DNA of 64,000 bases from CAZJVD01 sp964549505. GTDB taxonomy: Bacteria; Bdellovibrionota; UBA1018; CAZJVD01. Location: the NCBI GenBank assembly GCA_964549505.1, contig CAZJVD010000007.1:62001-126000 (forward strand), given 5' to 3'. The notes under the pieces were generated by a model. It saw only the letters and a program-made list of their open reading frames with translations. It had not been told where the DNA came from and ran no database searches. Below are positions 16,341 to 23,288 of this stretch, in pieces. Each line of letters opens with the position of its first letter. Position 1 is the stretch's first letter. Both the position numbers and the translations under genes were made by a program.

Positions 16341-17174
16341 ATGAGTACCACAAGTACCAAGAGTACAAAGGGCGGCACAAAAAAGGGCACGCAATGGTTC
16401 TGTGCGATCGGTGAAAACATCCTAGGTCCTTACAGCACGACGTTTTTAGGTGAGATGTATCAGAAAGATGAAATCTCCGCTGGGCACTATGTGATCGGCG
16501 GTTCGCACAAAGATTGGGTGCGAATGGCCGACTGCGAAGAGTTTGAGATTTTATTTCCCGTAAAGCCCAAGAAGAAACCCGATCCTGAAAACACGGGCAC
16601 CGGCGTGCGAGCGAACGAATCGGATGCTGTTAAGGCTGAGTGGTTCCTGTTTTTTAATGAAGCACAGAACGGTCCATTTAGTACTGAAGAAGTCGAGCGC
16701 CTGCTGTTGGTTGGCAAAGTTCATGGACGAGTGCATGCATGGGCGTACGGGATGAAAGATTGGGCGCGCTTGGAGAGTCTCACCGAGTTTCGGGCTGCCG
16801 CCGAAGCCGCATTGCCGCTCATTGAAGAGGCACGCACACGAACGATTGAATTGCGATCGACACCTCGGAAGCCACTCGTTGCCAAGATCGTTGTCGCTGG
16901 TGCCGGCAAGCTCGTAATGGGCATCTGCCAGGATCTCAGTGTCGGAGGCATGCTCGTTTTGACGAACGACAATCCTGGACCTCCGGGCGCGGTGATTCGT
17001 TTGAACGTGAGTCCGACGGGAAGTGGGTCAGGCAGTCAGCCGTTGATGAACCCCTTTGCCGCCGAGGGTGTTGTCGTTCGACGTTTGGAAGGCGGACATG
17101 GTTTCAGTTTTCGTTTTACCAAACTCGATCCGCACGCCAAAGAGGCTATCGAGGCGTATCTCGGGTCAAGCTGA
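16341..17174 (+). CDS. GYF-GYF-PilZ protein
   Basis: 277 residues. Two GYF_2-like modules lie in tandem (~15-65, QWFCAIGENILGPYSTTFLGEM; ~95-150, EWFLFFNEAQNGPFSTEEVERLL), each with the GPxS/T core that binds proline-rich peptides. A C-terminal PilZ-like domain follows (~170-275): RSTPRKPLVAK as the Arg-rich entry and DLSVGGMLV as the DxSxxG motif, the two elements that hold c-di-GMP. It probably couples the second messenger to a protein partner. GYF domains also occur in the gliding/export protein AgmX (GltJ), and a Glt-like cluster lies 5 kb downstream. It probably shares a transcript with the HD-GYP-like gene. Confidence 0.8.
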   Translation: MSTTSTKSTKGGTKKGTQWFCAIGENILGPYSTTFLGEMYQKDEISAGHYVIGGSHKDWVRMADCEEFEILFPVKPKKKPDPENTGTGVRANESDAVKAEWFLFFNEAQNGPFSTEEVERLLLVGKVHGRVHAWAYGMKDWARLESLTEFRAAAEAALPLIEEARTRTIELRSTPRKPLVAKIVVAGAGKLVMGICQDLSVGGMLVLTNDNPGPPGAVIRLNVSPTGSGSGSQPLMNPFAAEGVVVRRLEGGHGFSFRFTKLDPHAKEAIEAYLGSS

Positions 17175-17196
17175 TGGGATCGTTGCACCGTGGGAT

Positions 17197-18309
17197 TTAG
17201 CCATCTAACCCGTAGCCGTTATTGATTCGACGTTTCATGTGACGAGTGGTGCTGGTACCAAACGTCTGAATGGCTCTCAGTCGATTGTGAGCGGCGCAGA
17301 GTAACTGCAAGTTTTCTTCGGTGGTTTCACCGCCAAGCGCATACGGTTTGATGTGATCGAACTGTAGGCCGTGCTTTCCGTTACAGCGTCGTCCAGTCTG
17401 TGAATGTACGTACTCACATCTATTATCGGCCCGTCGTGTGATATTTTCGCGCGCTTCCTTTGGGACATAACGCGTGCTGGGTGGTCGAAGAACTTCCCCC
17501 GGGGGAAGAGATTCGTTAGATTCCTTGATTTTTATGATCGCGGGGTCGGGGGCCGAGTTTATGGCTGGGGTCATGGAAGGTTTGTGGGAAGAGTTGCGAG
17601 TAGGGTTGTGGCCGGGATCGTGAGCGGGCTTGTGAGTCTGCATGCGAGCAGGGTTGACATCGGGCCCGAGACTTTGGGCTTTATTCTTTTGGAGCCCGGG
17701 AGCTCGTAGCACTCGATTTCTCTTTTCTTTCGCGACAATGCATCGATGCAGCGCCAGCTTCACGCAGTCCGAAAGACTCAGTCCAGGATTTCCTTCCAAT
17801 TGTCGGAATCTTTCAAAGAATGCTTCGCATTCGTCATCGATTTCCAGCGCAACTGTTTTCAGTTTATTTGGGGTCAGAATTGCTTCAATCTCACGTTTTG
17901 ATCGATTTTCGATCCGTGGCAATAACTCGAGCGTCTGTATTTTATTCAGATTCTGTTTTCGAACATGTACGGAAAGCTGCGCTGCTGTGCTGAGGTTTAG
18001 CTTTCCTGCTTGTAGAGCTGTTTTCACTTCATCGATTCTGAAAATCAGTCTCATCGCAGCTACGCGGTCAAACGCTTGATGATCGCCGTAGCCCAAATAA
18101 GTTTTTACGTACATATAGAGGCTTGAGTATCCCAGGACTGCATAGAGCCGTCGCTGATCAATTTCGTGTAAAAACTCCAGCAATTCATATGTCGCTTTTT
18201 TCTCTCTCTTTGCGGCCTCGAGCGTTCCCCGGTGGAGAGCGTCGTCGCATAAGGTTTTCGCCGGCATACCTGTTTGCATACCCGTTTGAGGATCAAGAGA
18301 CTGCATCAT
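17197..18309 (-). CDS. HNH endonuclease-family protein 1 (multicopy type)
   Basis: 370 residues. An N-terminal helical region (~30-215: AAKREKKATYELLEFLHEID, RLYAVLGYSSLYMYV, LSVHVRKQNLNKIQTLELLP) is ~60% identical by eye to HNH protein 2 at 54149. A Pro/His/Asn-rich linker (~215-285) is unrelated to that of protein 2. The HNH nuclease core follows (~295-355): CEYVHSQTGRRC, LQFDHIKPYALGG and NLQLLCAAHN, with the DH dyad and Cys pairs intact. The general layout resembles the DUF222/13E12-type HNH proteins that occur in many copies per genome. The linker codons for LPPGE lie in a 16-bp palindrome (17493-17508) that recurs upstream of the gene. Function unknown. Confidence 0.8.
   Translation of the reverse strand: MMQSLDPQTGMQTGMPAKTLCDDALHRGTLEAAKREKKATYELLEFLHEIDQRRLYAVLGYSSLYMYVKTYLGYGDHQAFDRVAAMRLIFRIDEVKTALQAGKLNLSTAAQLSVHVRKQNLNKIQTLELLPRIENRSKREIEAILTPNKLKTVALEIDDECEAFFERFRQLEGNPGLSLSDCVKLALHRCIVAKEKRNRVLRAPGLQKNKAQSLGPDVNPARMQTHKPAHDPGHNPTRNSSHKPSMTPAINSAPDPAIIKIKESNESLPPGEVLRPPSTRYVPKEARENITRRADNRCEYVHSQTGRRCNGKHGLQFDHIKPYALGGETTEENLQLLCAAHNRLRAIQTFGTSTTRHMKRRINNGYGLDG
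17493..17508. repeat. 16-bp palindrome CTTCCCCCGGGGGAAG inside HNH gene 1
   Basis: Perfect inverted repeat in the linker region of HNH gene 1 (encodes LPPGE on the minus strand). The same 16-mer occurs at 18600-18615. It follows the CTT-N3-CCGG-N3-AAG design shared with the palindrome of HNH gene 2. Confidence 0.9.
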
Positions 18310-18416
18310 TTTCCCTTTCTAAAAAGAAGACTTTGGTGCTGAAACGTATTTTCAGCGCGAACGAACATACCATCGGTTTTCAACGCGGCATTTTTCGACG
18401 TACGTTTCGCAGTGGC

Positions 18417-18468
18417 GAACGATCGTGACCGATTTTGATTTAAATGAACAAAATGCTGACGATCGTTC
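18417..18468. repeat. Inverted repeat GAACGATCGT / ACGATCGTTC upstream of HNH gene 1
   Basis: 10-bp arms at 18417-18426 and 18459-18468 with a 32-bp AT-rich centre, ~110 bp upstream of the HNH gene 1 start. It could be an operator or a cruciform. The core GATCGTT also occurs three times upstream of HNH gene 2, but this core is common in the window. Confidence 0.5.
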
Positions 18469-18596
18469 ACGGGAGCCGTTGTTAAATGTGTGTAGGGATG
18501 TGTTTGCGCGGGATCTCGCGCTATCGACGAAAACCTCGTAAAGAAAAAAACGCAGATAAGAAAATATATTCGTGGTGCGACTGATATTCAGACTCC

Positions 18597-18618
18597 GGAC
18601 TTCCCCCGGGGGAAGTCC
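18597..18618. repeat. 22-bp perfect palindrome containing CTTCCCCCGGGGGAAG
   Basis: The central 16 bp (18600-18615) are identical to the palindrome inside HNH gene 1. The symmetry extends three more bases on each side (GGA ... TCC). It is intergenic, ~290 bp upstream of the HNH gene 1 start. Confidence 0.9.
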
Positions 18619-18667
18619 CACAGTTTTCTTACGTGCGTGCGCATCTCGATCATAGTTTTGGCGCGAT

Positions 18668-18744
18668 GGTAGTGGTGCGTGACGGTAGTGTGCGTGACGG
18701 TAGTGTGCGTGACGGTAGTGTGCGTGATGGTAGTGGTGCGTGAT
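18668..18744. repeat. 15-bp tandem repeat, 5 units
   Basis: Units of GGTAGTGTGCGTGAC; the first and last are 16 bp with an extra G (GGTAGTGGTGCGTGA-). Intergenic, between the two palindromes of this stretch. Confidence 0.9.
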
Positions 18745-18990
18745 GGCACTCGGTAGAGCGCAACGGTGTTGGTGCCTGTCGGCATGTAACCGCGTCCTGC
18801 ACGGCCGCATCTGATTGGGTGTCGTGGTACTTGTGCCCGGTAGAACTAACGGTACCGGCGCCCGGTGGTTATCAATTGTGAATGAAAAATATTTGTCCGC
18901 CGCAAGCAAATCAGATCTTAAGCAAGCGAATGTACGCGAAGCTTTCCGTGGGTGAACAAGTCGTTGTGCGGTTACTTTGCTGCACCTGTG

Positions 18991-19006
18991 CTTGTGCCGG
19001 CACAAG
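18991..19006. repeat. 16-bp palindrome CTTGTGCCGGCACAAG, copy A
   Basis: Identical to 38500-38515, 53908-53923 and 54791-54806. On the minus strand its flank (GGTGCAGCAAAGTA, starting four bases past the palindrome) also matches the flank of the copy inside HNH gene 2, so these two share ~35 bp of ancestry. Confidence 0.9.
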
Positions 19007-19229
19007 TACTTTGCACGTCAGGGAATGACCGACATGAGCGGTCTCGACCGGGGAACGCTCGCGCGATCGCGAACGGCTACCAACCGCCTGAGCACCCACC
19101 ATCCATCACCCACCACAACTGCAAGTAATCCGATGGAAACAGTAGCGCATCCGCTTGATGCGAGGTATGACCACGCTTGGCGCTGACGGCTTTATTGATA
19201 AATATAATATATTTAAAGTGTCTTTTAAA

Positions 19230-19796
19230 ATGTCCCACGACGACCTCAAAAGAAATCTCATCAGAATTATCCGCGAACGCAGCTACCGCGAAGGCGATTT
19301 TACGCTTTCGTCGGGACAGAAAAGTAAGTTCTATATCGACCTCAAGAATACGACGCTTTTTCCGGCGGGTGCCGATCTGATCGGTCGTCTGACGGTTCCC
19401 TATCTCCGTGACGGTGTGATCAAGGCAGGTGCGGTTGGCGGACTCACGCTGGGGGCCGATCCCATCGTTACAGCTGTGTCGCTACGGGCCTTCGATTTTG
19501 GGATAGAACTACCAGCCGTGATTGTTCGTAAAGAATCAAAGAGTCATGGAACACAGCAGTTTCTCGAGGGTGCCGAACGTCTTGCGCCGAAAACAAAGTT
19601 TCTTGTCGTCGAAGATGTCACGACGACGGGCGCATCGGCGATCGCGGCCTGCGAACGTATTGAGGCAGCGGGGCACGCGGTCGAAGCGATCTTGACCGTT
19701 GTCGATCGCGAACAAGGTGCCGCCGCGGTTTTTGAGGAACGCGGTTATCGCTTTTTTGCGCTCACGACGCTCACTGAAATTTCGGCAGCGAACTAG
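19230..19796 (+). CDS. pyrE: Orotate phosphoribosyltransferase
   Basis: About 188 residues from ATG 19230 (MSHDDLKRNL), the usual PyrE length; upstream in-frame starts add non-conserved residues. It joins orotate to PRPP to form OMP in pyrimidine synthesis. Visible motifs: FTLSSGQKSKFYIDLKNTTL near the N-terminus, GGLTLGADPIVTA, VRKESKSHGT (PRPP/orotate loop) and the PRPP-binding signature FLVVEDVTTTGASA. A TATAAT box (19203-19208) gives only a short leader and there is no clear Shine-Dalgarno; GTG 19219 is an alternative start. The gene stands alone, without other pyr genes. Its stop codon lies inside the first unit of a 39-bp tandem repeat. Confidence 0.93.
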   Translation: MSHDDLKRNLIRIIRERSYREGDFTLSSGQKSKFYIDLKNTTLFPAGADLIGRLTVPYLRDGVIKAGAVGGLTLGADPIVTAVSLRAFDFGIELPAVIVRKESKSHGTQQFLEGAERLAPKTKFLVVEDVTTTGASAIAACERIEAAGHAVEAILTVVDREQGAAAVFEERGYRFFALTTLTEISAAN

Positions 19797-19919
19797 CACG
19801 ACACGATCACGTTTTCCGAAAACAATGCGCACTAGCGCGACGCGGACACGTTTTTTGAAAGCACTGCACAGTGGCGCGACGCAGACACGTTTTCTGAAAG
19901 CACTACACAGTGGCGCGAC
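19793..19919. repeat. 39-bp tandem repeat starting at the pyrE stop codon (3 units plus a partial fourth)
   Basis: Units at 19793-19831, 19832-19870 and 19871-19909, plus the first ~10 bp of a fourth. Units 2 and 3 differ at only a few positions; unit 1 is more diverged and contains the TAG stop. The rest of the gap to rpsT (19920-20091) shows only a TCTCGATCGAGA palindrome near 20060 and no gene. Confidence 0.85.
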
Positions 19920-20091
19920 CCTGCGATGAAATAGCGCAGCGTATTGGCATAATACTGCGATCAAAAAAAACCGAGCATATCAGCGTCACTGCACGTTCAA
20001 AAGCGCTCCCCGCCAACCCGGCACTCGAGAAATACCAGACTGACCCTTCGGCGAAGTCTCGATCGAGAAGTCTTATTGTCTCTTGTGCGGA

Positions 20092-20367
20092 CTACTTAGC
20101 GCTTGGATGCGTCTTTTGTAAAAGATGCGCAAGTCGGCGCGTCTTTCGAGCGGCTCGGTTTCCCGGCATCGCACCGCGCGAAGCGGCTTTCGAAAGAACT
20201 TGCATCGCAGTCTTGTAAGCGTCCTTCGCAGCAGCAGCGTCTTTGCCCGTGATCAGAGTGATCGCTTTTTTGACGGCCGATTTTGTTGCTGAACTGACGA
20301 GTTGGTTGCGATCGCGGCGTTTGAGAGCCTGACGAGCGCGCTTTGCAGATTGGCGTGTGTTAGCCAT
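20092..20367 (-). CDS. rpsT: 30S ribosomal protein S20
   Basis: 91 residues, standard S20 size and sequence: MANTRQSAKRARQALKRRDR, AVKKAITLITGKD, AASRGAMPGNRAARKTRRLA. It binds 16S rRNA in the small-subunit body. An AGGAG Shine-Dalgarno sits 6 nt before the ATG. The upstream region holds three diverged 11-bp units (roughly AGCGAMTGGGA on the minus strand, ~20411-20450) but no clear -35/-10 pair. Confidence 0.95.
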   Translation of the reverse strand: MANTRQSAKRARQALKRRDRNQLVSSATKSAVKKAITLITGKDAAAAKDAYKTAMQVLSKAASRGAMPGNRAARKTRRLAHLLQKTHPSAK

Positions 20368-20687
20368 AATTTCTCCTAAACACCTAGATTTTCTAAAGCT
20401 TCTTAAGAACTAACTTCCCGCTAGTTTCCCAGTCGCTTCCCATTCGCTTCTAGGTTCGGAGAGTTTTTAACAGGCGTCGTCACAAATAACAAGTGTTGGT
20501 TCGGGTCGGACTCGGGTCGGACGTACGGTTTAGTCAGCTCGATCAGTCCAGCTACCTCCGTCGCGTCCGGTCACGTCCAGCCCAGCCCGGACATGTTCCC
20601 CTCTTTGGGGGGAAAAACGTACCGACTTGTCGGCAACCCTGATTGTCTCGCATAATCAGACTCATGTCCGGAGGGGGTTCAAAGGCA
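20368..20687. other. Intergenic region between divergent rpsT and the transglycosylase gene
   Basis: No gene seen. It contains the rpsT leader, a TTCCCC/GGGGAA hairpin (20596-20614), a CCGAC/GTCGG mini-hairpin at ~20622-20633 and a likely promoter at 20627-20656. Confidence 0.5.
20627..20656 (+). promoter_or_regulatory. Possible sigma70 promoter of the transglycosylase gene
   Basis: TTGTCG (20627-20632), 18-bp spacer, CATAAT (20651-20656); start ~20663, 25 nt before the ATG. Confidence 0.4.
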
Positions 20688-22058
20688 ATGCGGAAGCATC
20701 TGGGGATATTGTTTTTCTTGGTTTTCGCAACAGCCTGCGGTTCGACGTCGAAACACGCACCTTCCACTGGTGCATCGTCGGAGGAACCTTCAAAAGCCCT
20801 AACGTCCGGTCCGCTCCCTGGTCTCAATGACGAGTCGTCTAAAGTGATCGTCCAAGAGATCCTCGAAGCCGACGCTGGCCTTTCGCTCGAAGAATCCGAA
20901 ATCACCTCTTCAGCAACACCCCCTGCGACAGCAGACGGCGAAGCCGCAGCCAGCGATACGATGGATGCCGACCAGCTCGCTCGTGAAATCGCCCGCCGTG
21001 CACTTGCCAAGCGCAAAGCTGCTGGACTCAGCAATCCTCCTGACGAGCTCAACCAGAGAGTTGGAGCATGGATTCATTATTTTACTGTGCAGGATCGCGA
21101 GCGCTTTGAACGCTTTTTGAAAAACGGCGAACGCTTTCGCCCAACAATCGAGCGTATCCTCGAAGAAGAGGGCGTTCCGCGGGAGCTTTATTATTTGGCA
21201 ATGATCGAGAGTGGTTTTCAAAATCACGCACGCTCGTGGGCAAAAGCTGTCGGAATGTGGCAGTTCATGTCGGCAACTGGAAGTCTCTACGGCCTCAAAG
21301 TAAATCCCTACGTCGATTATCGTCGCGATCCAATTCGTGCGACACAAGCAGCAGCACGCCATCTCAAAGATCTCTATCAGCGATTTGGTTCCTGGCATCT
21401 GGCGCTCGCTGCGTATAATGCAGGGCCCGGTCGGGTGAATAGTGCGATTCGCCGCTCGGGGACGCGTAACTTCTGGCTGATGGTGGAGCGTCGTTTTCTT
21501 CCTCCCGAAACCCGCAACTATGTTCCGAAATTCTTGGCCGCACTTACGATCGGTCACCATTTGGACAAGTTCGGGTTCACACAGATCGCGTCCGAACCCT
21601 ATCCTGACTTGAAGCCCGTTCACGTACCAGTTCGTGTGCGCTTAGGTGACGTCGCGAAAAAAGCCGGCGTTCCTCTCGAAGCGCTTCGTGAGGTCAATCC
21701 GCAGCTTAAGAAGGACATGACCCCGCCCAAATCCAGTACGGGCCGCATGTATCGTATTTGGGTACCGGTCGCGTACGCCGATCAAGTGGAAGCGGTTTCC
21801 GGAACCATTCCGCAACGTGGGGCGGTGCTTGTTGAACGCAGACCTGCTCAAAAAGTCGCGAAACGGGGTCGTCACAAAAGTGAACAGGTCGCCGCAGCTG
21901 CAAGTGGGAAGAAGTACAAAGTCCGTCGTGGCGACAATCTCTCCGTCATCGCCAAGCGCTTTGGAACGTCCGTCACTGAGATCAAATCCATGAATGGTCT
22001 CGGGCGCTCCTCGATTCGTGCGGGACAGGTTCTCGTTGTTGGTCGTAACGAGATTTAG
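20688..22058 (+). CDS. MltD-like membrane-bound lytic murein transglycosylase with LysM
   Basis: 456 residues from ATG 20688, chosen because GGAGGGGG precedes it and it places the signal MRKHLGILFFLVFATACGS (lipobox, Cys ~18) at the N-terminus. It cleaves peptidoglycan glycan strands to 1,6-anhydro products. An SLT domain (~175-310) has the catalytic Glu in MIESGFQNHARSWAKAVGMW, then QFMSATGSLYGL, AAYNAGPGRVNSAI and NYVPKFLAAL. One C-terminal LysM (YKVRRGDNLSVIAKRFG ... MNGLGRSSIRAGQVL) binds glycan. A short LysM-like stretch (~335-380) precedes it. Outer-membrane lipoprotein acting in the periplasm. Confidence 0.9.
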   Translation: MRKHLGILFFLVFATACGSTSKHAPSTGASSEEPSKALTSGPLPGLNDESSKVIVQEILEADAGLSLEESEITSSATPPATADGEAAASDTMDADQLAREIARRALAKRKAAGLSNPPDELNQRVGAWIHYFTVQDRERFERFLKNGERFRPTIERILEEEGVPRELYYLAMIESGFQNHARSWAKAVGMWQFMSATGSLYGLKVNPYVDYRRDPIRATQAAARHLKDLYQRFGSWHLALAAYNAGPGRVNSAIRRSGTRNFWLMVERRFLPPETRNYVPKFLAALTIGHHLDKFGFTQIASEPYPDLKPVHVPVRVRLGDVAKKAGVPLEALREVNPQLKKDMTPPKSSTGRMYRIWVPVAYADQVEAVSGTIPQRGAVLVERRPAQKVAKRGRHKSEQVAAAASGKKYKVRRGDNLSVIAKRFGTSVTEIKSMNGLGRSSIRAGQVLVVGRNEI

Positions 22059-22457
22059 TGCGATAGGTCATTCGCGCCCACCTGTGGCAAAATGCACCGG
22101 GTCAGTCTGGCACGGCGTTTCATTAAAGCATTGATATCTAACGACATTTTCTTGGCACCCCGGTTGCTCATGTAGAGCGTAAGCTTGGTTTGGTTTCACT
22201 ATCTGACTGGGCTTGAGGCAATGACCTGGGTGAGTACAGGAACCGACCACGAAAGCTCCTAGCTTCAGAAACGGCCTACCTCTCCTCTTCAACCTCTCCT
22301 CACTGTTGGCTCGCCTAACCCACGGGGTTTGAAAAGATTCCGGGGGACGGGGCAATCGTGGCACGAGGAGGAGTTCTCGGCTTACCCGGTCAGCTTCCCC
22401 GCCATCCGTCAATTGCATGGTCCGTACGCTCACATCCGTGTAAACTTATAAAAGATC
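22059..22457. other. 400-bp gap with possible mobile-repeat remnant
   Basis: No convincing gene or standard RNA. Visible are GGGTCAGTCTGGCAC (~22100), which resembles core motifs of REP-like elements linked to Y1 transposases (from memory, not checked), and a few small inverted repeats (for example AAGCTCCTAGCTT near 22255). The minus strand is open from 22433 to 22068 but matches nothing recognised. Confidence 0.3.
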
Positions 22458-23288
22458 ATGGACGAACAGACTCGTCGTTACGACGTCGTGGCCAGGGAAG
22501 TACCGCAGGAGTTCTCACGCCATGGGCTATGGGCTCAGTTTCTGCTCGTGCTCGTGTTTTGGCTGATGGCGGTGTCCATTCTTGGACCTGTCTTCGGTTC
22601 CTTATGGAATCCGACAGCAGCCGCAGCTGAAATGCCAGCCGATCTCGCAAATCGCGAACCGGACGAGCTTTATCAGTTCAGCTGGCTCGATCCCGATAAG
22701 AAAGTCTACGTACTGCAGAATCGGCGCTACACCAAAACCGCGCGTTTTCAGGTTTCCGCATTGGCGGGCGTCGCGATCGGTGAGACCTATCGCAACACGT
22801 TTGATCTCGATGGACGTGCCGGATACTTTTTTAGCGAACGGATTGGTATCGAAGGCTTCTACGCAAAGGTTTTCAATCGCGCCAACAACGCAGCTCATGC
22901 GCTCGTGCAAGCGTCGTCAACGGCACTGCCGGTGATACGCGAAGTGCGTGCGTCCTATGGTGCTCTTTTTGTTTGGTCGCCGTTTTACGCAAAGATCAAT
23001 ATTTTTAATACGATTCTCTACTTCGATTGGACCGTCAGTGGTGGCCTCGGGCGTATGCAAACAGCGCTCGATACGAACACGATTGTCGGTGGTCCGGCAA
23101 AATTCATCGATCAAGATGTGACGTCATTCATCTGGGGGACGGGTCATCAGTATTACTTCCACGATCATTGGCTTGTCCGGTTGGATTTCATGTCACAGCA
23201 CTATCAAGCGCCAGCTTTTGGGCGAACGGGGGAAGACACGTGGTTTTCAAACACGACGTTTCGAGCGGGCGCGGGTTATCGGTTCTGA
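22458..23288 (+). CDS. Outer-membrane beta-barrel protein of the Glt/Agm-type cluster
   Basis: 276 residues. A long N-terminal segment (~45 residues) holds a hydrophobic stretch (FLLVLVFWLMAVSILGPVF) before AAAAEMPAD, probably a signal peptide. The rest alternates in barrel fashion: ARFQVSALAGVAIGETY, DLDGRAGYFFSERIGIEGFY, ASYGALFVWSPFYAKINIFN, TVSGGLGRMQ, and a final strand FRAGAGYRF ending in Phe. It resembles the small barrels (GltA/GltB/GltH type) encoded with the Myxococcus gliding machinery. It is the first gene of a tightly packed unit with two TPR proteins and an FHA protein, which supports that view. Named by context and fold, not by sequence search. Confidence 0.75.
   Translation: MDEQTRRYDVVAREVPQEFSRHGLWAQFLLVLVFWLMAVSILGPVFGSLWNPTAAAAEMPADLANREPDELYQFSWLDPDKKVYVLQNRRYTKTARFQVSALAGVAIGETYRNTFDLDGRAGYFFSERIGIEGFYAKVFNRANNAAHALVQASSTALPVIREVRASYGALFVWSPFYAKINIFNTILYFDWTVSGGLGRMQTALDTNTIVGGPAKFIDQDVTSFIWGTGHQYYFHDHWLVRLDFMSQHYQAPAFGRTGEDTWFSNTTFRAGAGYRF

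Larger units (their letters stand above)
18310..19229. other. Gene-free, repeat-rich stretch between HNH gene 1 and pyrE
   Basis: No convincing coding region. It holds an inverted repeat (18417-18468), a 22-bp palindrome (18597-18618), a 15-bp tandem repeat (18668-18744) and a CTTGTGCCGGCACAAG palindrome (18991-19006). On the minus strand, short frames next to the two palindromes give LPPGEV and LVPAQAQVQQS, resembling the linkers of HNH proteins 1 and 2. The stretch may therefore contain remnants of HNH genes (inference). The promoter region of pyrE lies at its right end, with TATAAT at 19203-19208. Confidence 0.5.

Noticed and set aside
18352..19005. 217-codon minus-strand frame upstream of HNH gene 1
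   Set aside because: The product is repetitive (HYRHAHYRHA from the 15-bp array) with no domain or Shine-Dalgarno. Only short linker-like peptides resemble HNH proteins, so it is treated as possible remnant DNA, not a gene.
20596..20614. TTCCCC/GGGGAA hairpin as a terminator
   Set aside because: It is followed by A, not T, on the plus strand, and it lies between divergent genes where no transcript needs to end.
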